Assembly (NCBI GenBank): GCA_902627935.1
Contig: CACOLA010000002.1
Span: 124,001-188,000 of the forward strand
Origin: an uncultured Pelagibacteraceae bacterium
GTDB taxonomy: Bacteria > Pseudomonadota > Alphaproteobacteria > Pelagibacterales > Pelagibacteraceae
Length of the DNA: 64,000 nt
Direction of reading: 5' to 3'
Below, in pieces: positions 52,738 through 61,984 of the stretch. Made by a program: the position numbers and the translations under genes. Below the pieces are notes generated by a model. It was given only the letters and a program-made list of their open reading frames with translations, searched no databases and had not been told where the DNA came from. Each line of letters starts with the position of its first letter. Position 1 is the first letter of the stretch.

Positions 52738-53667
52738 ATGAAAATTTTAGGAATAGGAAATGCAATTGTTGATGTGATTTGTAAAGTTGATGACAACTTT
52801 ATTGAAAAAAATAATCTTACAAAAAGTACAATGAAATTATTTTTTGATGAAAATGAATTTAAAAAATTATTGATTAATCTTAAAATTGAGAAAACTGTTT
52901 CTGGAGGATCTGTGGCAAACTCTATAGTTGGATTATCTCAACTTGGCAATAATGTAGGTTTTTTAGGTAAAATTTCTGATGATGAATTTGGAGGGAAGTA
53001 TGAGGAAGGTTTAAAAAAAGAAAATGTAGAGTATTTTTATTCCAAAAGAAAAGAGGTATTGCCGACTGGAACATGTTTAATTTTGGTAACTCCAGACTCA
53101 GAGAGAACTATGTGTACTTTTTTAGGAACTGCAGGAAAAATTAATGAAGATGATGTAAGTTCTGATACAATAAAAAAAAGTGAGATAATTTTTTTAGAAG
53201 GTTACTTATGGGATGAGGGAGAACCCAAGAAAGCATTTGAGAAAGCAATAAGCAACGCCAACAAAGTTGCAATGTCACTCTCTGATTTATTTTGTGTAGA
53301 TAGACATAAACCTCATTTTCTAAACTTAGTAAAAAACAAGTTGGATATCACCTTTGCTAATGAACAAGAGATCACATCTTTAATTGAAGCAAAAAATTTT
53401 AGCGAAGTAGTTAACTTTGCAAAACAATTGAATAAATTGATAGTTATAACAAGGGGTGAAAATGGTGCTATAGCAATTAAGGGTGAAGAAATTTGTGAAA
53501 GTGGCATAAAAAAAGATCTAAATATTGTAGATCTTACAGGTGCTGGAGATCTTTTTGCTGCTGGATTCCTTCATGAGTATATTAATAAATCATCAATTAA
53601 AGATTGTCTGGAGAAAGGAACTGAAATGTCTTCATTAGTAATACAGCAAATTGGTGCTAGACTTTAG
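52738..53667 (+). CDS. PfkB-family sugar/adenosine kinase
   Basis: GGSVANSIVGLSQLG, DLTGAGDLFAAGFLHEY. Confidence 0.9.
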   Translation: MKILGIGNAIVDVICKVDDNFIEKNNLTKSTMKLFFDENEFKKLLINLKIEKTVSGGSVANSIVGLSQLGNNVGFLGKISDDEFGGKYEEGLKKENVEYFYSKRKEVLPTGTCLILVTPDSERTMCTFLGTAGKINEDDVSSDTIKKSEIIFLEGYLWDEGEPKKAFEKAISNANKVAMSLSDLFCVDRHKPHFLNLVKNKLDITFANEQEITSLIEAKNFSEVVNFAKQLNKLIVITRGENGAIAIKGEEICESGIKKDLNIVDLTGAGDLFAAGFLHEYINKSSIKDCLEKGTEMSSLVIQQIGARL

Positions 53668-53669
53668 GC

Positions 53670-53774
53670 CTAACTTTTTTTTCTTTTAAAACTACCCTTG
53701 CCTTTTTTTGGTTTTATAACTCTCTGCTTATATCTCTTATTAAAAAGTTTTTTGGCGATTGGATTTTTTTTCAT
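53670..53774 (-). CDS. arfA: ArfA-like alternative ribosome-rescue peptide (34 aa, absent from ORF track)
   Basis: MKKNPIAKKLFNKRYKQRVIKPKKGKGSFKRKKS; resembles E. coli ArfA core [21 protein letters not shown]; ATGA overlap with upstream wHTH gene. Confidence 0.7.
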   Translation of the reverse strand: MKKNPIAKKLFNKRYKQRVIKPKKGKGSFKRKKS

Positions 53775-54331
53775 TTTAAAAAATATCCTTGTTTGTCGTG
53801 TTTGATAAAATTATCATCATTAAAATTTTTAAACATTTTTTTTCTTAATCTATAGATATGTGTCTCAACAGTGTGGGTCTCTAAATTTGAAGAATAACCC
53901 CACACTTCTTTTTGAATTTCTTTCAAACTTGCTTTTTTTTTAACATTGATGAATATTAGAAGATCACTTTCTTTTTCAGTAAGATCTAAACTTATATTTT
54001 TGAGAAATATTTTTCGAGAATTGAAGTCTAAAACATACTTTCCAATTTTTAGTTCAGACTGATTATTAAATTGATTTTTCAAAAAACCTAAATTAATTCT
54101 TTCAACCAATTTTAAGATTTTTTGAGGTAAATCATCTAAAATTAAGCAATTTTTTATTCCATTACATGAGCGTAAAGAAATAACCAAATAATTGTCTAAC
54201 TTATCTAAATTAAGTGTTTCAAATTCTTTTTTATCTACATGGCGAATTGCAAAATTAAAATTTTCTTTGATTTCACTCAATATCTCAAATAATTTGGCTG
54301 AATTATATACAAGTAATAATTTTGAACCCAT
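53771..54331 (-). CDS. OmpR-type winged-helix regulator with degenerate receiver-like N-terminus
   Basis: Trans_reg_C: LTEKESDLLIFI...LKEIQKEVWGYSSNLETHTVETHIYRLRKKM...DKQGYFLK; start MGSKLLLVYNSAKL. Confidence 0.78.
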   Translation of the reverse strand: MGSKLLLVYNSAKLFEILSEIKENFNFAIRHVDKKEFETLNLDKLDNYLVISLRSCNGIKNCLILDDLPQKILKLVERINLGFLKNQFNNQSELKIGKYVLDFNSRKIFLKNISLDLTEKESDLLIFINVKKKASLKEIQKEVWGYSSNLETHTVETHIYRLRKKMFKNFNDDNFIKHDKQGYFLK

Positions 54332-54341
54332 AATAAAAAAA

Positions 54342-54833
54342 ATGCAAATATTAGTTAAAAACAAAGATACACTTTTATATGATGAATTTGAATTTAAATG
54401 TTGCGTAGGAAAAAATGGAATATCAGATAAAAAAAAAGAAGGAGACAATAAAACTCCAAAAGGAACCTATGGTTTAGGACCTGTTTTCTATAGAAAAGAT
54501 AGATTGCACGAATTTTTTACAAAAGTAAAAAAAGTTGAAATAAAAAAAAATATGGGTTGGTGCGATGATACAAATAGTAAATTTTATAACAAACTCATAA
54601 AAACTCATAAAAAAGTAAAACATGAGAAGTTATTTCGTAAGGATAAAAATTATGATATTTTAATACCTATTAAATACAATTATACAAGACCCAAAAAAAA
54701 TAAGGGAAGCGCTATTTTTATTCATCTTACAAATAATTACAAAAAAACACATGGATGTATCGCAATAAAAAAAAAGGATATGATCATTTTACTTAAATTA
54801 ATTAATAAAAATACAAAAATAAAAATTCTTTAA
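54342..54833 (+). CDS. L,D-transpeptidase (YkuD) family protein
   Basis: GDNKTPKGTYGLG and IFIHLTNNYKKTHGCIAI catalytic motif; start 54342 (MQILVKNKDT). Confidence 0.85.
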   Translation: MQILVKNKDTLLYDEFEFKCCVGKNGISDKKKEGDNKTPKGTYGLGPVFYRKDRLHEFFTKVKKVEIKKNMGWCDDTNSKFYNKLIKTHKKVKHEKLFRKDKNYDILIPIKYNYTRPKKNKGSAIFIHLTNNYKKTHGCIAIKKKDMIILLKLINKNTKIKIL

Positions 54834-55474
54834 CTTCTTTTACCAAATATATTCGATCCTACTCTCAAAAAAGTAGATGAGTTTTCACACGCTATCAAAT
54901 AATCTGAGGACATACCCATGCTAAGTTCCGAAAAACCAAACTTTCTATTTAATGAATTTGTCTCTTCAAAGTATTTAGATGCATTTACGTTTGCTGGTGG
55001 AATACACATTAAACCTAATAGATTTAAATTTACTTCTTTGCAATAAGAAATTAATTCATCCAGCTCATCTTTTAAAATACCAGATTTCTGATTTTCTTGA
55101 CCTATATTAACTTGAATAAAAATTTTTATTTTTTTGTTAATTTTATTTTGCTCGTCACTGATTTTTTTTGCAAGTTTTTTACTATCTACGGAATGAATGA
55201 AATCAAACAGTTTTACACAATCTCTGACTTTATTAGTTTGTAATTTACCAATCATATGTAAATTAACATTATTATATTTTAATTTTAAATCTTGCCATTT
55301 TTTCATTCCTTCTTGCACTTTGTTTTCTCCAAAATGTCGATGTCCAAAATCTAAAAGTGGCTTTATTGAATCTGGTCCAAAAGTTTTGCAAACCGCAATT
55401 ATTATAGGTGGTGGTTGGACAACATCTTTGATTTTGTCCTGGATATAAGTTAAATTTTTAATAGAGAAATGCAT
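54830..55474 (-). CDS. YggS/PLPBP family PLP homeostasis protein
   Basis: IAVCKTFGPDSIKPLLDFGHRHFGENKVQEG, LHMIGKLQTNK, LSMGMSSDYLIA. Confidence 0.93.
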   Translation of the reverse strand: MHFSIKNLTYIQDKIKDVVQPPPIIIAVCKTFGPDSIKPLLDFGHRHFGENKVQEGMKKWQDLKLKYNNVNLHMIGKLQTNKVRDCVKLFDFIHSVDSKKLAKKISDEQNKINKKIKIFIQVNIGQENQKSGILKDELDELISYCKEVNLNLLGLMCIPPANVNASKYFEETNSLNRKFGFSELSMGMSSDYLIACENSSTFLRVGSNIFGKRS

Positions 55475-56011
55475 TATAATAAATTTAATTTTTTTACTTA
55501 TGTTGATAACCTTAATCAAGAAAATATAATCAATATTAACCAAAAAGTTGATATAATTTTAAGGAATTATAATAAATCATTTAAAAAACATGATTTAGCA
55601 AATTTTGTTGATTTCTGTAAAAAAAATAAAAGAAAAGTATATTTAAGTAATGATATTAGAAGAGCAAAAAGTTTAAATTTTGATGGTGTCTACATACCAT
55701 CATTCAATAAATTAGCTTTAAATTATAATTTAGGAATAAAAAATAATTTTACTATTTTGGGTTCAGCCCATAATATCAAAGATATATTAGTAAAAAATAA
55801 TCAAAAAATAGATATAATTTTTATTAGTCCATTATTTGAAACTAATAAGAATAAAAAACACCTAGGTATTGTGAAGTTTAATTTGATTAATAAAAATTTT
55901 AAAAAAAGGTTTATAGCACTTGGGGGAATTAATAAAAAAAATGAAAGCATGTTAAAACTTCTTAAAATTAATGGATATGCTGCAATTAGAGAATTTAAAA
56001 CAAACAGATAA
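55469..56011 (+). CDS. TenI/ThiE-like TIM-barrel protein
   Basis: YLSNDIRRAKSLNFDGVYIPS, TILGSAHNIKDI...IDIIFISPLFETNKNKKHLGI, FIALGGIN. Confidence 0.75.
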   Translation: MHYNKFNFFTYVDNLNQENIININQKVDIILRNYNKSFKKHDLANFVDFCKKNKRKVYLSNDIRRAKSLNFDGVYIPSFNKLALNYNLGIKNNFTILGSAHNIKDILVKNNQKIDIIFISPLFETNKNKKHLGIVKFNLINKNFKKRFIALGGINKKNESMLKLLKINGYAAIREFKTNR

Positions 56012-56019
56012 TTTTTTAA

Positions 56020-57579
56020 ATGGAAAATATTGAAAAAATTAAATTACAAGTAAAGAATATACAAAATCTTTTTTTGTCCAAAAGATATAACTTAATTATT
56101 CAAGAAACAAACAAAGCAATAAAGAAATACCCCAAAATAAGTATATTTTATAATATGATGGGTCTTGCTCTCACTCATTTAAACAAATTGAGTGAAGCGG
56201 AAGTTATTCTTAATGAAGGGTACAAGATAAATTCTAATGACTTAGCTATAATTAATAATCTTGCAAACGTTTATAAAAATACTTTTAATTATTCTGAGGC
56301 TGAAAAACTTTACAAGTTATCTATTACAAAAAAAAAGGATTATTTTAATGCTTACGTTAATTATGGGAATTTGAAAAGAGATTTAAATAAATTCAAAGAA
56401 GCCATTGAACTTTACGAAAAAGCTTTGAGTTATAACGATCAGATACCAGAAATATATTATTCTCTAGCTATGGCACATCAATCATTAGGGAATTTTAAAC
56501 AAGCAGAAAACTTTGCAACTCGAACAATATTGTTAGATAAAAGGATGACAAAAGCTGATTTACTTATTAGCCGATCTAAAAAGTATTCTTCAAACGACAG
56601 TCATTTAAAGGACATGAGATATAAACTCCAAAATACTGATTTAAATAAATTACAAAAAATAGATTTATATTTTGCTCTTGCGAAAGCCCTTGAAGACTTT
56701 GGAGAATTAACTGAAAGTTTTGAATATTTAAAAAAAGGTAACGAACTCAAAAGATCAGTTGTAAATTTTGATTTAAAATTTGAAACAAAAAAATTTGAAA
56801 CTATTAAAAAAATCTTTTCTCAAAATGATTTCAGTGTTTTAAAAAACCAAAGTTTTAATGATAAAAAGATTATTTTTATAGTCGGAATGCCAAGATCAGG
56901 GACAACTCTAACAGAACAGATAATTAGTAATCATTCTAAAGTTTATGGGTGTGGGGAACTTCCATATTTAACAAAAATCATAAATGAAGAGCTTTCAGAA
57001 AATAGAAACTTGTCGTATTTAAAAATTAAATCGGCTTTTGATGATTCAGTTAAATTCTCAAAAATTTCGGAAAGATATTATTCCTTCTTAAAAGATTATA
57101 ATATTGATGAGGTAAATGTTACTGATAAAGCACCATTAAACTTTCTTTGGATAGGTTTTATTAATGTTTTTTTTCCAAATTCAAAGATAATTCATTGCAA
57201 AAGAAACCCTCGTGATAACTGTGTTTCTTTATATAAAAATATTTTTGAGGGAAATCTTAATTTTTGTTATTCTCAAGAAGAACTTGCAAAATATTATAAC
57301 TTATATTTAGATTTAATTAAATTTTGGAAAGAATTTATGCCAGATTCTATAATAGATATTGAGTATGAAAAATTAGTTACTGAAACTAAGTCAGAAACTA
57401 AAAAAATGTTAGATTTTTGTGAGTTAAATTGGGAGGAAAATTGTCTTAATTTTTCTAATAACAAAACACCTATAAAAACAGCAAGTGTTGGGCAAGCTAG
57501 GAATAAAATTTATTCCACATCTCTAAAAAGTTCAACGAAATACGAATATTTTTTGAAAGAATTATTTAACTTACTGTAA
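56020..57579 (+). CDS. TPR-repeat protein with C-terminal sulfotransferase domain
   Basis: TPR repeats then IIFIVGMPRSGTTLTEQIISNHSKVYGCGE (PAPS-binding loop), CKRNPRDNCVSLYKNIFEG. Confidence 0.9.
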   Translation: MENIEKIKLQVKNIQNLFLSKRYNLIIQETNKAIKKYPKISIFYNMMGLALTHLNKLSEAEVILNEGYKINSNDLAIINNLANVYKNTFNYSEAEKLYKLSITKKKDYFNAYVNYGNLKRDLNKFKEAIELYEKALSYNDQIPEIYYSLAMAHQSLGNFKQAENFATRTILLDKRMTKADLLISRSKKYSSNDSHLKDMRYKLQNTDLNKLQKIDLYFALAKALEDFGELTESFEYLKKGNELKRSVVNFDLKFETKKFETIKKIFSQNDFSVLKNQSFNDKKIIFIVGMPRSGTTLTEQIISNHSKVYGCGELPYLTKIINEELSENRNLSYLKIKSAFDDSVKFSKISERYYSFLKDYNIDEVNVTDKAPLNFLWIGFINVFFPNSKIIHCKRNPRDNCVSLYKNIFEGNLNFCYSQEELAKYYNLYLDLIKFWKEFMPDSIIDIEYEKLVTETKSETKKMLDFCELNWEENCLNFSNNKTPIKTASVGQARNKIYSTSLKSSTKYEYFLKELFNLL

Positions 57580-57583
57580 AAAA

Positions 57584-57608
57584 AAAGCCCCAGATAATCT
57601 GGGGCTTT
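57584..57608. terminator. Bidirectional intrinsic terminator
   Basis: AAAGCCCCAGATAATCTGGGGCTTT near-perfect palindrome flanked by A/T tracts between convergent genes. Confidence 0.92.
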
Positions 57609-57631
57609 AAATTTTCTTTTAAACTAACTGA

Positions 57632-58651
57632 TTAGAATGAAAGAGATAATAAAATCTCAGTATTCTCATCAGATGTAGTTCCACCATCGTTATTAGTAGA
57701 CTCGTTATGCTGTACAGCTACTTTAGCTGAACCAACTGTGTACGAAAGTGCTAAACCTGTGCCATCTTCCGTTTTGTCTGCTGCTGATGGGTTTTTAAAG
57801 TCGATTTCTCTTTCAGCGTAAGAAACAGATACTCCATCCATCAAGTTGATAGAAATACCGTATCCCATAGCTTCTTCATCGATACCGCCTTTAGTGTTAT
57901 CTTCTCTATTTGATTGTTGGTAACCAACAGTCACTGGTCCTGTAGAATAAGTAACAAATGCAGTCATGTGTTCATCAACATCATCACTGTTATCTGTTTT
58001 ACTACCATTACCATTTGCGATTTTACCATAACCAACACCAACTGTTACACCGTCGTAAAGTGATGAGTTAGTTAATGCAAAATCCCAAGATGAACCGTGA
58101 CCACCTACGCCACCTGATGCACCATCTGCGTTAGCTATTGAATTACCTTTACCGAACTGAGCAGATATGTTTGATCCCATTATTTCATTTGAGTAAACGA
58201 ATACACCGCTGTTACCCATACCAACTAAACCGTTAGATGAAGTAGTTGCAGCTGCATCGATGTTGTCCCATGATTCTTCGTAAGCTGATGGAAGTTTGTC
58301 ATCAATTGTTGATAAACCACCAACACCAACACCTTGGTCAAAAGTAATTTTACCCATGTCACCAAGATCAACAGCTAATGAAGCTGAAGATAAACCTGTG
58401 TTAGCATCATTGTTTACGATAGTTAGAGTTGTCTCATAACCATTAACATCTCCAGAACCTGTAAAGGCTAATGAAGTGTTCATACCATAAGGATTACCAG
58501 ATACTTCGTCACCATTTCTGCTAACGTAAGAAACCTTCGCTGAACCTGCAACTGACATTTCTACAGCGTTTGCTGTAGTAACAGTTAAAGATGCTGGTAT
58601 CGCTAATGATCCAGCTAGCGCAGAAATCCCTAGTTTTTTTAAATTATTCAT
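57632..58651 (-). CDS. Outer-membrane porin
   Basis: Signal peptide, glycine-rich beta-barrel pattern, terminal NTEILLSLSF (C-terminal Phe). Confidence 0.88.
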   Translation of the reverse strand: MNNLKKLGISALAGSLAIPASLTVTTANAVEMSVAGSAKVSYVSRNGDEVSGNPYGMNTSLAFTGSGDVNGYETTLTIVNNDANTGLSSASLAVDLGDMGKITFDQGVGVGGLSTIDDKLPSAYEESWDNIDAAATTSSNGLVGMGNSGVFVYSNEIMGSNISAQFGKGNSIANADGASGGVGGHGSSWDFALTNSSLYDGVTVGVGYGKIANGNGSKTDNSDDVDEHMTAFVTYSTGPVTVGYQQSNREDNTKGGIDEEAMGYGISINLMDGVSVSYAEREIDFKNPSAADKTEDGTGLALSYTVGSAKVAVQHNESTNNDGGTTSDENTEILLSLSF

Positions 58652-58754
58652 AGATTTCTCCTTTTGTTATTTTCATATATGAATAAAGCTTATTTAACTT
58701 ATTGATCAGAATTAGCTAATTTTAAGCCAAAAATCTTGCTAGTTTTTTTGTATA

Positions 58755-58772
58755 TGTGATATTTATATCACA
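58755..58772. promoter_or_regulatory. Palindromic operator candidate TGTGATAT-TT-ATATCACA in porin/lipoprotein intergenic region
   Basis: Perfect 8-bp arms with 2-nt centre, in the 181-bp divergent intergenic region. Confidence 0.5.
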
Positions 58773-58832
58773 CTTATTATGTAAATATATCCATATTTTT
58801 TAACAATTTTCATGTATTAATAAAAAAAATTT

Positions 58833-59354
58833 ATGGACAACTTATTTAAACAAATTCTTATTATTTCAACCTTTTTTTATCTTGCTTCGTGTAGTGGAGC
58901 TAAAATGTTTCCGAGTGTTAAGGATCAGCCTACGAATGCTCAGGAAAGAGTTGAGAAAAACTTAAAAGAGGGAAGAGGTTTAAAAATAGGATCAGCTTTA
59001 TCAAAAAGAGATGGTGGAGACTTCCTCTTTGCTTCCTCAAATCCTCTTTGGAGAGCTACTCTTGAAAAGTTAGATTTTATACCACTTGCTAATATTGATT
59101 ATGCTGGAGGAGTTATTATAACTGATTGGTATGGCGGTAGTGGTAATAGTGAAGAACTTAAAGTTGCTGTAAGATTTTTAACTAATGAAATAAGAGTTGA
59201 CGCTCTTGATATAAGTGTTTTTAAAAGGGTATGTGATAAGACTAACTCATGCCAAACATCAAAAATTGAAAGCAATTTGAGTGAAGAGATTAAAACCTCA
59301 ATTTTGAAAAGAGCGACAGTTTTATCCAAAGAAACAGAATCAAAAAAAAAATGA
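58833..59354 (+). CDS. DUF3576-like lipoprotein
   Basis: FYLASCSG lipobox; WRATLEKLDFIPLANIDYAGGVIITDWY; upstream of leuS. Confidence 0.8.
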   Translation: MDNLFKQILIISTFFYLASCSGAKMFPSVKDQPTNAQERVEKNLKEGRGLKIGSALSKRDGGDFLFASSNPLWRATLEKLDFIPLANIDYAGGVIITDWYGGSGNSEELKVAVRFLTNEIRVDALDISVFKRVCDKTNSCQTSKIESNLSEEIKTSILKRATVLSKETESKKK

Positions 59355-59406
59355 GTAAAACTTTACTAATTTATAATTAAAGTAAAATCATTGTGACTTT
59401 GATTAT

Positions 59407-59423
59407 AACAATTATAAATTGTT
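59407..59423. repeat. 17-bp inverted repeat AACAATT-ATA-AATTGTT upstream of leuS, identical to 10235..10251
   Basis: Read directly; ends 14 nt before leuS ATG. Confidence 0.7.
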
Positions 59424-59437
59424 AGATTAAACCATTT

Positions 59438-61984
59438 ATGAAATCAGAAAGATATAACTTTAAGATTATTGAGAAAAAATGGCAAAAATTTTGGGAAGAA
59501 AATAAAACTTTTAAATCTGAAATAGATAATACAAAACCAAAATTCTATTGTTTAGAAATGTTTCCTTATCCATCGGGAAAAATCCATATGGGTCATGTAA
59601 GGAACTACACTATTGGAGATGTCCTTTCTCGTTTCAAAACTCAAAAAGGATTTAATGTTTTGCATCCTATGGGTTGGGACTCTTTTGGAATGCCTGCTGA
59701 AAATGCTGCTAAACAGAACAATTTAAATCCGAAAGATTGGACTGAAAGTAATATTAAAACAATGAAATCACAGTTAAAACAGTTGGGTCTATCAATTGAT
59801 TGGGATAGGGAAATTTCCACGTGTTCTGAAGAATACTATAAACATCAACAAAAAATTTTTTTAGATCTTTATGATAAGGGTTTAGTTTATAGAAAGGAAA
59901 GTTATGTTAATTGGGATCCAGTTGATCAAACAGTACTTGCTAATGAGCAAGTTATTGATGGTAAGGGTTGGAGGTCAGGTTCGCCTGTGGAAAGAAAAAA
60001 ACTTAATCAGTGGTTTTTTAAAATTTCACATTTTTCCGAAGATTTATTGGAGGAATTAAAAAATTTAAATAATTGGCCAGATAAAGTTAAAACAATGCAA
60101 AAAAATTGGATTGGAAAATCATATGGGTGTGAAATTAATTTTAAAATTGAGGGATCAAATGAAATTAAAGAAATAAAATGTTACACTACCCGACCTGACA
60201 CAATTTTTGGTTTCTCTTTTCTTGCGCTATCTGTAGACCATCCTTTAGCCGAATTTTATTCTAATAAATTGGAATTTCAAAATTTCAAAAAAGAATGCTC
60301 TGTGACTGGAACTACTGAAGAGTCTATTGCTCAAGCTCCTAAAATAGGTTTTAAAACAGACTTATTAGCTATTAATCCAATGGATCCAAATAAAAAAGTT
60401 CCTGTTTACTTTGCTAATTTTGTACTAATGGATTATGGATTAGGAGCAGTTTTTGGATGCCCAGCTCACGATCAAAGAGATTTTGACTTTGCAAAAAAAT
60501 ACAATTTAGAAATTAAAACTGTGGTGAAACCTAAAGATGAAGGGGATAATTTTAAAGTAACGGATGAACCATTCGTTGGTCCCGGTGTTATAATAAATTC
60601 AGAATTTCTAAATGGTTCTAAAGTACCGGAACAATCAATCAATAAGGCGATAGATATACTAGAAAGTAAAAATCTTGGGAAAAAAAAAGTAAATTATCGA
60701 TTAAAAGATTGGGGAATATCGCGCCAAAGGTATTGGGGTTGTCCTATCCCAATCGCATATGATGAAAATAATAAAATTATAAAGATCCCATTAAAAGATT
60801 TACCTGTAAAATTACCAGAAAATGTAAATTTAAACGTTAGTGGTAATCCTCTTGACTCTCAAAATGAGTGGAAAAATATTACTTTAAATGGAAAAAAATG
60901 TAAGAGAGAGACTGATACATTAGATACCTTTGTAGACTCATCCTGGTATTTTTTGAGGTTTTGTTCCTCCCAAAATAATTTAGTCCCATTTGATGAAAAA
61001 GATTTAGATTATTGGATGCCAGTTGACCAATATATTGGTGGTGTTGAACATGCAATACTTCATTTACTTTATTCAAGATTTTTTATGCGTGCGATCGGAT
61101 TAAATAACAATCTAATAGAATTAAAAGAACCATTTCAAGGATTATTTACACAAGGAATGGTTTGTCATAAAACATTTAAAGATGAGGAAAATAACTGGGT
61201 AAGTCCTGATGAAGTAGTTACTGAAAATGGAAAAGATTATTTTTTGAAAAATAATCCCAATAAAAAAATAACTGTTGGACCATCAGAGTCAATGTCTAAA
61301 TCAAAAAGAAATACAATTAATCCTCAAAATATAATTAACGATTACGGAGCTGATGCAGCTAGATTTTTTATTTTAGCTGATAGTCCACCTGAGAGAGATA
61401 TACAATGGTCAGAAGAGGGAATAACCTCATCGTATAAATTTATACAAAAACTTTGGTCACTTTGTGAAGAAATCAATGAAATAACAAAAATAAAATCTGA
61501 TGAAGAAAATATTCAAATAACAATTTTTACTAATCAATCAATTAATAAGATAAATCAAGCATTAGAGAAATTCCGATACAATATTATAATAGCATCTTAT
61601 CACGAAATTTACTCATTTTTTAAGAGCGTGATTGAAACAAAAAAAAACTATATAAATTTAAAAAATAATTTTGAGAAGATAATGCTTATAATGATGCCAG
61701 TCCTGCCCCATCTTTCAAACGAATGTTTGAAAAAATTTAATTACAAAGGTAAATTTGATTGGCCAGAGGTAAATAAAGATTTACTAATAAAAGATAGTTT
61801 TGAAATTGTAATTCAAGTGAACGGAAAAAAAAGAAATACCTTATTAGTTGATAAGGATATTGGTGAAACAGAACTTATTGAACAAATAAAAAATAAAAAA
61901 TTAATTGATAAATATTTAAAGGACAATGAATTAGTAAAAACAATATTTGTTAAAAAAAGGCTAATTAACTATATAATTAAATAA
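59438..61984 (+). CDS. leuS: Leucyl-tRNA synthetase
   Basis: [37 protein letters not shown]. Confidence 0.98.
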   Translation: MKSERYNFKIIEKKWQKFWEENKTFKSEIDNTKPKFYCLEMFPYPSGKIHMGHVRNYTIGDVLSRFKTQKGFNVLHPMGWDSFGMPAENAAKQNNLNPKDWTESNIKTMKSQLKQLGLSIDWDREISTCSEEYYKHQQKIFLDLYDKGLVYRKESYVNWDPVDQTVLANEQVIDGKGWRSGSPVERKKLNQWFFKISHFSEDLLEELKNLNNWPDKVKTMQKNWIGKSYGCEINFKIEGSNEIKEIKCYTTRPDTIFGFSFLALSVDHPLAEFYSNKLEFQNFKKECSVTGTTEESIAQAPKIGFKTDLLAINPMDPNKKVPVYFANFVLMDYGLGAVFGCPAHDQRDFDFAKKYNLEIKTVVKPKDEGDNFKVTDEPFVGPGVIINSEFLNGSKVPEQSINKAIDILESKNLGKKKVNYRLKDWGISRQRYWGCPIPIAYDENNKIIKIPLKDLPVKLPENVNLNVSGNPLDSQNEWKNITLNGKKCKRETDTLDTFVDSSWYFLRFCSSQNNLVPFDEKDLDYWMPVDQYIGGVEHAILHLLYSRFFMRAIGLNNNLIELKEPFQGLFTQGMVCHKTFKDEENNWVSPDEVVTENGKDYFLKNNPNKKITVGPSESMSKSKRNTINPQNIINDYGADAARFFILADSPPERDIQWSEEGITSSYKFIQKLWSLCEEINEITKIKSDEENIQITIFTNQSINKINQALEKFRYNIIIASYHEIYSFFKSVIETKKNYINLKNNFEKIMLIMMPVLPHLSNECLKKFNYKGKFDWPEVNKDLLIKDSFEIVIQVNGKKRNTLLVDKDIGETELIEQIKNKKLIDKYLKDNELVKTIFVKKRLINYIIK

